Below are positions 12,801 through 30,600 of a stretch of DNA of 64,000 nucleotides, piece by piece. How positions within the stretch are numbered: the first letter of the stretch is position 1; each line of letters begins with the position of its first letter. The stretch is from the NCBI GenBank assembly GCA_964019165.1, contig OZ025282.1:4835131-4899130 (forward strand). Reading direction: 5' to 3'. This stretch comes from Mastigias papua (Eukaryota > Cnidaria > Scyphozoa > Rhizostomeae > Mastigiidae). The notes beneath the pieces are model-generated. The model was not told the origin of the DNA. It saw only the letters and a list, made by a program, of their open reading frames with translations, and made no database searches. The position numbers and the translations under genes were made by a program.

Positions 12801-14019
12801 AGTCTCTGCAACTATGTAATTTCCAATGAACCATGTCATCCACAAACAGAGCAACAAAATCAAGTGTGGCTCCAGCATACCTCTGTAGAGGGTCATTAAA
12901 GATTCTTTTGGCAGGAAAGATTTGGTATATTTTAAGAATTTAATACTATAAACTTAATATGTGGAACAGGTTTGGGTTGTGTATCATGGCAACACCTTTT
13001 TTTCTATAAGAATATGTGGAACAGGATTGGGTTGTGTGTCATGGTAACACATGTTTTTCTATAAGAAACCTAGTCAAGGCCTAGGAGGAAAAGTTTCTTA
13101 ATTTTTGGCCACATTTTGGTTTCTAAGTTTCTTCAAAGTTTCCTAAGCAAATAAAAAAACTTGCAGTGATAACGAAAGCAAAGCGGAAAGCATTGTCTTC
13201 TGTAGTGGAAACTTGTTAAATCCGTGGAGGAAAAAAGGGATTTTCGAAACTGTGAAAGATGGCACAGAAAGTTCAGGCGCTATTGCAATAGGTTTCTTAC
13301 AAACCTGTTTCATATGAAAAATGTGTATATGCCAGTATATGTAATAAAGGCAGATTCCATCACGTGCATGTCATATACTTCAGTACTAGGGCAATACCAT
13401 TTCGCATATTTATATCTACGATCTACATTTAATAGGTACTGTATGTCTTCTTTCGAGAAGATTCTGACAAGGTGATCAGGTAGGCGGGGTGCCAGCAATA
13501 ATCATAAGACTTATGAGAGCCTATGACCGGTGAATTCCATCCTGGTTATGCTCAAAGTGAGGAAAGATGGTGCCTACCCTGCAATACTACAACAAACTAC
13601 AATAAGTCAGTAAAGATAAAATAACTTAATGTCTAACAGTAAAAGCATACACCAGTGCATACATACTTCTTTTGCAGATCCTTGACACGAGCAGAACTTT
13701 TAGAATTCTCCAGCTCGATTCTAGATTTTTCCTTGCATATCTCATCAAGTAATTGTCTTGTGTTCGCCAATTCTCCCTCATATAACTTTTTCTGTTCTGA
13801 TATCTTACGCTGTGCCTCCTCTCTTTGTAATGCCAATTCATCATCTAATGTGCTATTCTTATCCTCAAGTTGCCTAATCTTATCAATATAGACTGCAAAT
13901 CTGTCGTTCAAATTCTGCAACTCTTCCTTCTCTTCCAAACGATTCCTAAATTTTGGTGAGCCGAATGCTACCTTAGGAGATGATATAGGGGTTGACTGTT
14001 TTTCTTTTGCAGCCTCCAT
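6868..14019 (-). CDS. lamin: Nuclear lamin, nine exons
   Basis: Type V intermediate filament protein of the nuclear lamina. Exons in coding order: 14019-13670, 11491-11209, 10579-10403, 9553-9428, 8595-8375, 8170-8011, 7888-7781, 7407-7291 and, less surely, 6975-6868. All joins keep phase. Order in the protein: a short head with CDK-type S/T-P sites ([14 protein letters not shown]); coil 1A start ([19 protein letters not shown]) near residue 20; a long lamin-length rod to about residue 386 ending [17 protein letters not shown]; a basic NLS (GKKRRR, about 396-401); an Ig-like lamin tail domain ([45 protein letters not shown]). The candidate last exon ends in the CaaX box CSLL. ATG 14019 is chosen because the longer frame starts at TTG. 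The intron after exon 6 is GC-AG. About 549 aa. The last exon is the only doubtful part. Confidence 0.93.
9833..10263. mobile_element. Nested pair of short CAGGCCTTTC-ended inverted-repeat elements
   Basis: The outer element starts at 9833 (CAGGCTTTTCACTGAG) and ends at 10263 (TTACTGAAAGGCCTG). A second copy occupies 9934-10146 (CAGGCCTTTCAGTGATT ... AGAAAGACCTG) and interrupts the outer one, flanked by the direct repeat TACTG (9929-9933 and 10147-10151). Outer halves and inner copy align to each other (for example TTTCCTTAGTACT and TTTCCTTAGTGCTTGG). A third copy is at 53555-53755 in reverse orientation. The inner copy is richer in CG dinucleotides than the outer. Intron of the lamin gene; non-coding. 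Confidence 0.8.
10867..11056. mobile_element. Mutator-like MITE, copy 1 (lamin intron)
   Basis: 190 bp with long inverted ends: GCATAGCCACCAAATGG at the left and CTCAAATTTGGCGCCTATGC at the right. It shares GAGGGCTCTGATCAG, TTCTCCCAACCTAATTGACC-type and GGGCCTA motifs with copies at 35605-35796 and 57631-57825. This is the most diverged copy; only TGAGC remains as a possible target duplication. Confidence 0.82.
11833..11890. repeat. (ATTC)n tetranucleotide repeat
   Basis: About 12 units of ATTC in the first lamin intron. Confidence 0.95.
12958..13067. repeat. Two-copy tandem duplication, about 54 bp unit
   Basis: Two adjacent copies of a unit beginning TATGTGGAACAGG, followed by TTGGGTTGTGT, ATCATGGCAACAC or GTCATGGTAACAC, and ending TTTTTCTATAAGAA. 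They differ at a few positions. They lie in the first intron of the lamin gene. Confidence 0.9.
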
Positions 14020-14182
14020 GTTTGTAGTTCCAAAAATGCTAATGTACTTAGACAAAAAGTGTGACTGCCAAGAAACGATATATTATTCACAACACATTCC
14101 AAAATCTCTCAGATCAAAAGGCCACAATGAGAGACGCGCGCTTCTTTACTCATCACCAATCTCCTGGACAATTTGGGCGTGG

Positions 14183-15745
14183 TTGTGATTGTTCCTATCA
14201 ATGATATAGAAGCGCCGAAGGCGCTAGATGTGCATCTTCAGATAATTGCCTATTGTCTAAGTGAGGCAAGTCACGGATGAGTAAAGAGGTCAACATACTC
14301 AAGTTTCATGCAGGCTCAGTATGGGAGATAGCACGAAGCGCTCTCGTTTCACACTATATATGCGAAAAGAAGAGTCCAATCCCTGAAAAATCATGCGAAT
14401 GGAATAGCATACCAACCAGCAGACACATCTATTACAAAAAGCCGGAATTTTCCTGCTTGAATCAGGCTATTTCCATTAATGTTTTGGGTTAGGCCATTCT
14501 CTTTGTCATATTATACATGCAATACCAAATGAATGCAGCTCCATTCATGGATTGCTAGGCAGAAAAAATACTTTAAATGAGCTATACAATTACCTAGCAA
14601 AGTTTTCTGTATACTATTAGCACTATGAAGTTACAAGTTGCAAGCAAAAACTAAGTGAGAGAGTATGAATATGATTGCGATTTGCGGAAGGATTTCTTCT
14701 TTACCTTTCAAAGTTCAGGAGTTATTGAGGCAGGGATTATTCTGCGGTCATCTCACACAAACCAGGCCCGGCGAGAGGGGGCAGGTGGGGCACATTACCT
14801 GAACTTACCTAAGAGGGGCCCCAAGGCTGTGAAATAGTTCTGTAGTAACTTTGATATTTTATAGTGAAGCCATCACAGCCTCTCATTTTTTTATTTGTTC
14901 CCCTAAAGGTACAAATTTAAGGGGGCTACAAAATTTAAGCTCCTTCTGACGAAATTTTGAGGGAGAGTTGAGTTACTCTGGGAAATAAGTTAGAACGCTG
15001 TCAATTTTTAAAACAACTTTTATATTCTTGGCTTCACGCACGAAACTAATCTCAAGAGATTCTGTTTGATATGCATTCCTTATTTATTTTTATAGCAAAT
15101 AACAATATCAAGTTGTATTCAGGCAGGAGTTCTGAGAGGGGCTCCCATGGAAAATGTAATTTTTGAGCTCCCCCTTGGAAGAAGCGTGTATGCATCTGTG
15201 TGCCCCGGGGCCCAATACATGCTCTCGGCGGGCCTGAATAACTTGTGAGATCGGAAAATTCCTAGAAGTATAGAGAGATTTATACAGATCACAACAATGT
15301 CATACTTCACAACAATGTAATAAAATAAAACTGAACTGAACTAAACTCGTTGAATTAAATTTTGCTTGCAACTTGTGTCTCTAAATAGAAAACTTTGTTT
15401 GGTGCCTGTATAGGTCACTTTAGATTACCAAGGAGATGGCCCAGGCGACAAAATGTAATGTAAATATCTAGATCTATACTTGAATATAGAGGTCTTTGTG
15501 CGCTAGATGTGTATATCGGCTGTATATACATCCATTTATATGATTCTTCAGAGATTGACGCCTTACTTTCATAGATATGATGTGAAGCAAGAACGTTTCA
15601 TGTTATCTCCCATACTCAGCCACAGCAGGGCTTTCGCATTCTGACCTCTTACCGCTTCAGTGATTTTGCCTCAGTGCCGAACAATGAACATGCGCATCTA
15701 GCGCCTTCGGCGCTTATATATCATTGGTTCCTATTAAACCAAAGC
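14183..15745. repeat. About 1.56-kb unit bounded by ~140-bp inverted arms with a GCGCCGAAGGCGC palindrome
   Basis: The left arm contains CAATGATATAGAAGCGCC, GAAGGCGCTAGATGTGCAT, AAGAGGTCA and CTCAGTATGGGAGATA in that order. The right arm contains the same motifs in reverse complement (TATCTCCCATACTCAG, TGACCTCTTA, ATGCGCATCTAGCGCC, TTATATATCATTGG). Similarity by eye is roughly 70 percent over the arms and near-perfect around the palindrome. It could be a transposon with long inverted ends or an inverted duplication of promoter sequence. The palindrome core recurs at 39873-39889. Confidence 0.75.
14763..15236. mobile_element. Inverted-repeat element with CAGGCCCGGCGAGAG ends, nested in the larger unit
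   Basis: Left end CAGGCCCGGCGAGAG; right end CTCTCGGCGGGCCTG, its reverse complement with one mismatch. Further inward both sides hold G/C-rich blocks (GGGGCACA and TGTGCCCCGGGGCCC). A CAG...CTG terminus resembles hAT-type ends, but I could not find a matching target duplication, so the class is open. Confidence 0.6.
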
Positions 15746-15817
15746 CGAAACGAGGCAAGGATGTGATGGCGGCAATGGTGGTAAATAGCTCCGATGCTCT
15801 GATGAAATCTCATAACT

Positions 15818-18800
15818 ATGCTGCAAATGGAGCAGTATTTACGTGAAAATTTTAGATACACCTGTTTGATATCTGAAGCTTGTAAACGATTGAAGCTTTC
15901 CTCCATTTCTTTTTATGCAGCATCCTCGCTTTATCACAGTTTCAATGATAAACTTGATGCCAAGCAGTTTCTTTGGAGGACCACATCTCCTGGTGGTAAA
16001 TCGGTATAGCTGTTTGACATTATGAATGTTATTTGTTTTATTAAAGCATTACTGAATGTGATACACTTGCTTGATTGCACCAGCCTGAGACTTCTGGGCT
16101 ATAAAGCTCTCTGTAGGCCTATCTACTATGTAAGTTAGTCTTAGTAGGGCCACCAGAGCCTCATTAGTTGGTAGTTCATAAACTTTATTCAAATCAAATA
16201 AAGGAGAGTTGCCATGCACTAATGTTCTACATCTGTTTATAATCTTGCAATAAAGGTGTTTGCTGTCACATCTGTTTACCTTGCTTCAAAATTAGCAGAG
16301 GAGCCAGCAAAAATCAGAGATGTTGTCAATGTTTGTAACAGGTAAATCTTAGTAGTTTCAATAGAAGTGCATTTTGTTTTAGAAATTTTCTTGCTGATTT
16401 GAATTTAACTTTTGTTCTCCAGGCTTATCATACTATTGCAGCCATATTATATATTCAATTTGTATTTAGCATTGGTCAAAAATAACATGAAAATGATAAA
16501 AGATATATGAAATTTTCATATCTTACATTATTAAAAATATTATCCTGTACCCTCTAGTGCTTGCCATGTTGTGAAATTAAAGCTTATAATGTAATATTTC
16601 AACCTTTTTGTCAATTATTTCTTTATCATGACCATTCTGAATGTCATTTCCCCATCTCATATCCTATTCTCTACTGATTCAGCATAACATTAGAACATTT
16701 ACTAGTTCCTCCTACTCTGATATATGAAAGTAATTTGCAGTACAGGGCTTTCATGCTCAGAAATTATGGGTGCATGACTACAAATGATTTGATAACACAA
16801 CATAAAGAGAGCTTTCCCTTTCCAACACTCAACAAGAACTATGATTTTAGCTTTGGTAAGCATGCTGTCATAGTTTAGACCCTGTTTATATGGCATCAGA
16901 TTCATGGGAATATGATATGTTTTCAAACTGATGTGTTATCTGATATTGGCCTCCTTCTTACATTCAAATGTTTCCATTTCAAAAGAGTTTCTCAAGTGGT
17001 TTGGCCTATTACATACTAAACATTGAATCAAAACATTTAGTGCATTCTGGATATCACTCTTAGCAGAGGAACTGGGCATGTAATTAATCTTTTTTTTTTT
17101 TTTTTTTTTTGAAGTGATCAACTTTGACCCTCATTATATCTAAAAACGAGGCTTGCTATCGCTATACTAACGAGGCTCACAAATGCTACACTTATTTCCG
17201 CTCTGTGGTTCTAGCAAATATGTCGTCTCAAATTTCATACACAACCGGTTTCAAGTTGAAAGTTGGTATGTTTGCAAAAGAGAATGGAATTTCATGGATT
17301 TTAATTAATAATTATGTTTAAAAACATGTTTAACGATAAAATATGAGACAAAGCATTTTTTCTGATTTTTCAAGCCCTAGATTAGGGGTGTGGCTTATGC
17401 GTGGAGGCGGCTTATATGCAGGTTATGGTATTTCAAATTTCAATAGACATGTGCAAATATTGATTGGCGTTGAGTATACAGCTGGAAAATGTTGTCTTTG
17501 AAGTTTTGATAGTAACTAGCATTTATTTTATGGCTTTGACAAATGTGATACAATATCTTTGCCCTTCATAGGATACTCCACCCTGATGATGATCCATTAA
17601 ATATTGGAGGAACATATTGGAGCCTGAGGGACAGTGTGCTTAACTGTGAGCTTTATCTTTTACGAATGATCCAGTTTGATGCTGCGCTAGATTATCCACA
17701 AAATGTGAGGCTCTTTTGAATAATCAATGTTGCCTTTAGAATACTCAGAGAGAGGTTACTTGTGTGGCTACTTTTTAGGACACTGTGAGTGAATGAACAA
17801 AACAACAGAACAATAGAATATGTACAGACAGCAAAATGAAATGCAATGGTCCATGCATACAGGGGTGAAAGCTCCATTACATTAGCATATTTAAAAGTAC
17901 AAATCCTAGCCAATATATTCTTTCAATGTCCATTCATTTTGTTTTCTCTCTATTTGTGTTGTTTTTAACTAGCAATATGATTTTTTCTCATTTATAGTAT
18001 TTGCTAAATTATTTGAATTCACTGAAGCCTTGGATACCTCCAGCTCACTGGGAAAGAGCAAATGTTCCCCAAATTGCCTGGAATTTATTACAGGATTCCT
18101 TTCATATCAGTATTAAAGAAAAATCAGAGATTCTTGCACTTGGTGTACTGAAGATGGCCATTGATTTGACTCAAATGGAAATATCAAATGAAGGGACAGA
18201 CATGGTTTGGTGGAAGGTTGTTTTTTAAATTGTTGATTTATTTTGTTATGCTAGTTGTTTGGACATCATAGTAATTGGGATTACCATCATTATTGTATGC
18301 AACTCTCTGTTTTCCATGGTAATATAGGATTATTGCTTTTAACAATGGTGAATAGGTGCTAATTGGCCAATCATAGGACCAAGTAGACACATTCATCATA
18401 TCATGTGTACCCACATCTGGCTGTATATTTCGGTTCACCTTTTGGTCACTATCCGACATTTTGTGCTCTGACGAGTGTTGGGCAAAAAGCTTTCAGTATG
18501 CTAAAAGAATGTTCCTGCTTTTTTGTGCTATAGTCGATTATTGCTTTATGCCACTTTTGTCTTCTTTAATCATTACATTTCTGCCACTACCACACAACAC
18601 TATAACTACAGCCACCACCACTGCAACAACAACCACCACTGCGGCAACAACCACCACCACTACCTCCAGGGACATAGGAAGCATCTAAAAAGTGGGGGGC
18701 CAAATCCTAAAAGGGGCACATTACCACGTCCATTTTGGGCTTCAAATGGGCACTTTTGCATAGTTCACTAAAAAGTGGGGGGGGGCATGGCCCCGCTGGC

Positions 18801-18993
18801 CCCCCAGTTCCTACGTCCCTGACTACCTCTAGCACTACAACCATCATTACACAAACTATGTTGCAGATGATGCAACCATTTGTATGCTTTATAGGCACTT
18901 TGTGGAGATGCTAAAGAAGCACAATTGCAAAGCATAGGATGTGATGTTATGCAAGTTCTTCGATATGAAAAGATAAGACAAACTGAGAGCTGA
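15818..18993 (+). CDS. CCNQ: Cyclin-Q (FAM58-type cyclin)
   Basis: Activating partner of CDK10 in vertebrates. Five exons: 15818-16003, 16256-16341, 17572-17704, 17998-18219 and 18895-18993, about 242 aa, against roughly 248 in human. An in-frame TGA upstream fixes ATG 15818. Cyclin-box signals in order: FRYTCLISEACKRLKLSS, AASSLYHSF, VTSVYLASKLAEEPAKIRD, VVNVCNR, YWSLRDSVLNCELYLLRMI, YLLNYLNSLKPWIP and TDMVWWK. The last exon supplies the C-terminal helix (ALCGDAKEAQLQSIGCDVM). Exon 2-4 joins are firm. The exon 1 donor is weak (TCG|GTATAG) and leaves about 11 residues (LWRTTSPGGKS) that the family lacks, so that boundary may be wrong. Exon 4 could end at 18216 or 18219. Confidence 0.9.
17090..17110. 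repeat. Poly(T) tract
   Basis: A homopolymer of about 21 T in a cyclin-Q intron. Confidence 0.9.
18667..18821. mobile_element. hAT-type MITE with 8-bp target duplication
   Basis: 155 bp. Left end CAGGGACATAGGAAG, right end TTCCTACGTCCCTG, flanked by the 8-bp direct repeat ACTACCTC (18659-18666 and 18822-18829). A CAGGG start and an 8-bp duplication are hallmarks of hAT elements. The interior holds G-rich blocks (AGTGGGGGGCC and GGCCCCCCAG) that extend the inverted pairing. It sits in the last cyclin-Q intron, just after a (CCA)/(ACA)-rich stretch at about 18600-18660. Confidence 0.88.
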
Positions 18994-19383
18994 TAGATAA
19001 CAAACATTTCCATTGAAAAGAAGAGAATTTGTAATTGTTTTTTACTTTTGTAAATCTAGTATTATTAGATCTATTTCTGGTATGATATCAGTTAAATGCA
19101 ATATCAGTAGGGATAATACTTGCAGAAACACTCGTGTAGAATTATTTTGCATTGGTTTTTCATCATATTGCAAAGAACATAGTATTGTATAGAGTTATTT
19201 AAAAAGAATCATTTTTGTCAAAAACTCGAGTCAAGTGATATAATTCATTATGCTTGAAAACACTCATTTTCATCAGGGACTCAAATCAAATGATGTATTT
19301 GTATTCATCTCCACTTGAAGCCTCGATTTTCGATTATTATTTATGAAGATCTCATTCAAAACAATAGTTGATTGCACCTCTTA
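18994..19383. other. Convergent gap between cyclin-Q and the single-exon gene
   Basis: It holds the 3' ends of both genes. AT-rich with a loose repeat of TTTTTGTCA/AAAACTCGAGTCAA and TTTTCATCAGGGACTCAAATCAA, about 60 bp apart (19214 and 19268). No clear AATAAA was assigned. Confidence 0.5.
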
Positions 19384-21849
19384 TTAATCATGGTCTGTCA
19401 GTGTTAGCGTATTTCTTTTTTTATCAACATTTTCTTGGCTCCCTCTGTTTTCCTCTCTCTTCATGTTTCTTTGCGCCAGATTTCTTTGCGTCAGATTTCT
19501 TTTCAGCTTTGAGATGAATTCCTTCGTTAGCGTACTTATCCGTTGTCCATCGACTCTCGGTACGTTGCACTGTTCTTTATCACGTTCATTTGAATCATGT
19601 TCCAAATTCCAGTTAGTATGAAAACGGCCACTTTGTGACGCAACTGGTTCATTGTCACTGGATGCCATGGTAGCATGTACTGGAGTAATATCTTTTGCGT
19701 CATCGTTTTCACTACTTTCACCACTTTCTTTCACGTTATTCGTATTTTGTACTAGTTCTCGGATTTTTACACCATAGGCTGTATGCCTAGTCAAAAAGAA
19801 TGTTTTATCTTGTAAGCCATCATGTTCTCTATTATCTCCACTATATACTATGCTTGGACTCTTCGAGCAATCTTCACTCTTTTCCAAACCATCCTCCGAG
19901 TTTCCGTCTTTTATTTCACTAGCACCTTCTTCTGCTACATCACGATCTTCTTTGTGTATAATTTGAAGCAATCTCCTCGTAACATCGTTATCTAGAACTG
20001 TGCTTCTATTAGATTCAGAAATCCTCGCCTTGTTTTTCCAAATGGATGCAATTTTCCTAAATGTCGCAGCCTTAAAAATATTTCTAGGATCTTCTTCTAC
20101 CTCTCCAGCATCTCCTTCTACTTCTCTAGCTTCTAAAACTATAGGATCACAGTTGTCTCTTTCATTTTCTATAACAGAAACTTTTCTTTTACATTTGTCT
20201 TCTGTAGTCGAGTCATCTTCTTTTCTGTAGATTCTTCTACCGATAGAAAATTTCGAATTTGCTTCTAAGTCTCCCGTGATTGCTTCTTCATATTCCCTCT
20301 GGAATTCCACATTATGTGTTTGTTTGTTCGAGTGTTGTTGTCCCTTGCCTTTAATAATCGCATCCAACGATTTCAATGTTTTTATTATGGCTTTCCCAGT
20401 GTATGAATCCTCAGTTCTTACCGATTCTTTCAGAATTACCTTTGTTTCTCGACCGTCTGTGGTCGAAACTTGTCCTGCAGATTTATTTTCAACAGTTCTG
20501 GTCATAACCTTCGGATCCATCCCTTTGTCATCATTGTCTGTTGATAATTCTTCACAACACCTGTCAAGGCAACCTGTGCTAAGCGAATTTTCTCTTGTCA
20601 GGTTTTTACTTCTATTGCGCGTTGCTATGTTACGTTTCAGAATTCCAGCTGAGTCACTATACCTTCTTTTCGGTCCCTTCTTTGCATTTCCCACATCATT
20701 GTCAGCAGCTTGTGGCAAGGCCTTCTCCTTATGAGGTTTCTTCTCTAACAGATACCTTATTGGCAATGGGGACTTCTTTTCTCCATTTGATGGTATCCTG
20801 TACTGCGACTTGTCATTGAAATTTATCTCCCTAAAAACTTTACCTTTTTCAACATAAGAAATCATCTTATCAGGATTCCTTCGTTTTATGTTATCCAAAA
20901 CAGAAGCTATCAAATTAAATCCTGGATCAACTTTCCTATCACCGTTACCGTTCTCTTTTCTTTCAAACAATCCGTAATTCACGCCTTTCCCAATACCAGT
21001 GCCAATGAGACTGCCACACAATCCACCTACGAATGCCCCGACTACAGGTATGGGTATCATCAGTTGCCCAACAACGCTGCCAGTTGTACCTCCAATAAAT
21101 TGACATCCAGATTCGCAAACTTTCTTCTTTACTTTTGTCTCGAACTCTTTTTTATCGATGAGGCCCATATCTTTTGCTTTCTTTGCTTTGTACAAACTAT
21201 GGGACGTCAAGGCGAGATCAACCATTACCGTAATGCCGACCCCAATGGCAGCTTGACCCAAAGCTTGGGCAGCAGACTCGATGCCGAGGGTGGCACCGCT
21301 CTCCGTAGCAGTCTCGGTAACAGTTATGGCTGTTGCTTTAATTTTATCCCTAATTGCTTCAAACTCGCTTTCTGTTGAACCAAAAAATCTGGCAATTTCC
21401 CGATCGATGCAGACATCAACCGCTATGTCAACTTTGGCCATAAAACCGACATTTTCTAGTTTCAGTATCATCACCCGACATAAATTATTGTTATATTTGA
21501 CCACATACGAATCTACTAGTTTCGTCTCAGCATCCGCTATGTCCCCTCTTACCATACTTAATACGCTAAAGAGCAGTTCAATCTGTTTCCGAGTTAAAAT
21601 ATATAAATTGAGTCTTTGTGTTTTAATAAACAAATGCGTCTTCAAGATTCTCGCCAAAGCCTCTCCAACAAACTTGAAGGTGTTGTTCACATACAATACG
21701 AGCGGCTTTGAGCAATATATGACACTAGCTAACGAGTCATCGCCGTCTGGGCCTACTTTTATCTCAACAATAGTCTTAGAAAAGATGTAGCAAGTATTGC
21801 TTCGCACAATACCCAGCGCTAAATGTTCACACTTGTGACTATTAAGCAT
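19384..21849 (-). CDS. Unrecognised 821-aa single-exon protein with glycine-rich hydrophobic core
   Basis: One uninterrupted frame among multi-exon neighbours. ATG 21849 is used because the longer frame begins with GTG. I do not recognise the family. Residues 1-160 are mixed alpha/beta-like with several Cys. About 186-216 is Ala/Gly-rich and apolar (ESAAQALGQAAIGVG). A charged linker follows (YKAKKAKDMGLIDKKEFETK). Residues 252-289 form a second apolar Gly-rich stretch with G-x3-G spacing (GTTGSVVGQL, GAFVGGLCGSLIGTGIGKG), like a glycine zipper. Residues 300-821 are highly charged, Ser/Asp/Glu/Lys-rich and probably disordered. Such a core could insert in or associate with membranes, but function is unknown. 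The length of the open frame argues it is real. The lack of introns could mean retroposition or lineage-specific origin. Confidence 0.75.
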   Translation of the reverse strand: MLNSHKCEHLALGIVRSNTCYIFSKTIVEIKVGPDGDDSLASVIYCSKPLVLYVNNTFKFVGEALARILKTHLFIKTQRLNLYILTRKQIELLFSVLSMVRGDIADAETKLVDSYVVKYNNNLCRVMILKLENVGFMAKVDIAVDVCIDREIARFFGSTESEFEAIRDKIKATAITVTETATESGATLGIESAAQALGQAAIGVGITVMVDLALTSHSLYKAKKAKDMGLIDKKEFETKVKKKVCESGCQFIGGTTGSVVGQLMIPIPVVGAFVGGLCGSLIGTGIGKGVNYGLFERKENGNGDRKVDPGFNLIASVLDNIKRRNPDKMISYVEKGKVFREINFNDKSQYRIPSNGEKKSPLPIRYLLEKKPHKEKALPQAADNDVGNAKKGPKRRYSDSAGILKRNIATRNRSKNLTRENSLSTGCLDRCCEELSTDNDDKGMDPKVMTRTVENKSAGQVSTTDGRETKVILKESVRTEDSYTGKAIIKTLKSLDAIIKGKGQQHSNKQTHNVEFQREYEEAITGDLEANSKFSIGRRIYRKEDDSTTEDKCKRKVSVIENERDNCDPIVLEAREVEGDAGEVEEDPRNIFKAATFRKIASIWKNKARISESNRSTVLDNDVTRRLLQIIHKEDRDVAEEGASEIKDGNSEDGLEKSEDCSKSPSIVYSGDNREHDGLQDKTFFLTRHTAYGVKIRELVQNTNNVKESGESSENDDAKDITPVHATMASSDNEPVASQSGRFHTNWNLEHDSNERDKEQCNVPRVDGQRISTLTKEFISKLKRNLTQRNLAQRNMKREENRGSQENVDKKRNTLTLTDHD

Positions 21850-22580
21850 TTTAAAAACCTGCACAGTTATAAAAATGACTTTCTACAATAACTCGAACCT
21901 ACCTTGTGTTGTTGTGAAATTGTCTTAAACCTCAGAAAGATTTTAATAAAATATTCGAACGTAATGGCAGATGTTCTTCACACAACGCAGCTGGATTATC
22001 TTCATTTATAAATGTTTAATTTTGGTTTTCTATTTTGCAAAAAGAATAGAACCTCATATCTAGATCAAGCTGACAAAATAGGCAGATTGCCTAATGCAAA
22101 CACCTATATAATATTGAACCATGATGTTTCTGTCACTAGTTGACTTTGGTAATGAAAAAAAGCTATAGAGAACTGCGCAGCAGTGAAATGATGCTTGATT
22201 ACATGTTTCTTTAAGTAGCTCTTTAAGTACGCCATCTGGCAGCTAATGACAAAATGTGCCTGAGTTCATCATGACGGATGATGATGATCCCTACAAAGAA
22301 TCCTATATTCAGAAATAATAGCCTAATTTATTAGTCTGGCATATGTTTGAGGTGGGTACATTATACAATCTAATCGAACCACTTCTATCATAAGAAATTT
22401 TATACCGAAAACTCTGGCTGGTATAAGTCTTGTCAGAAATGTCGATTAATGGTAATTGTAGTCTCCAGGACATTGGACAAATTCTCCATTCACAGTTGAC
22501 ACTGTTCTTTTACCATGAGTAATAACCATTAGTGTGCATATAGAACGCCTGCGTAGTTCCACGTACCATCTCCATTGTTC
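21850..22580. other. Gap between the single-exon gene and the PIG-O 3' end
   Basis: Both neighbours are on the minus strand. It contains the promoter of the single-exon gene and the 3' UTR of PIG-O. TTTATT near 22325 (AATAAA on the minus strand) is a possible PIG-O poly(A) signal. No further gene seen. Confidence 0.5.
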
Positions 22581-30482
<7,902 letters not shown>

Positions 30483-30600
30483 ATTGATCCAACACTTTAC
30501 GAGGCTAGGCAGATTGAGGTCATATTTAAATCGAGGTTCCCATAACTTACAATCACTTTATCTGTATCGTTCTGGAAGATTTCTAGGAAAACAATTGCAA
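30483..30600. promoter_or_regulatory. 118-bp bidirectional PIG-O / DCP2 promoter
   Basis: The two start codons are head-to-head at 30482 (-) and 30601 (+), so both core promoters and 5' UTRs must fit in or overlap these 118 bp, unless an upstream non-coding exon exists. A GAGGTCATATTTAAATCG stretch (about 30515-30533) is the only TATA-like sequence. Confidence 0.75.

Larger units (their letters stand above)
14020..15817. promoter_or_regulatory. Divergent lamin / cyclin-Q intergenic region with promoters
   Basis: The two genes are transcribed away from each other, so both promoters must lie here. The inverted arms at 14183-14340 and 15595-15745 lie about 165 bp and 75 bp upstream of the two start codons. 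No TATA box was assigned with confidence. The middle is occupied by a second inverted-repeat unit and AT-rich sequence. No coding exon was recognised. Confidence 0.6.

Noticed and set aside
14020..14055. N-terminal extension of lamin (MSKYISIFGTTN)
   Set aside because: That start is a TTG codon. The first ATG (14019) gives a typical short lamin head.
14763..15236. Firm assignment of the CAGGCCCGGCGAGAG element to hAT
   Set aside because: The ends look right, but I could not find an 8-bp direct repeat at the flanks.
18461..18771. Thr/His-rich frames in the last cyclin-Q intron
   Set aside because: They read through an ACC/ACA-rich simple stretch and the hAT MITE.
20000..21790. Several plus-strand open frames of 74-169 codons
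   Set aside because: They are antisense shadows of the 821-aa minus-strand gene.
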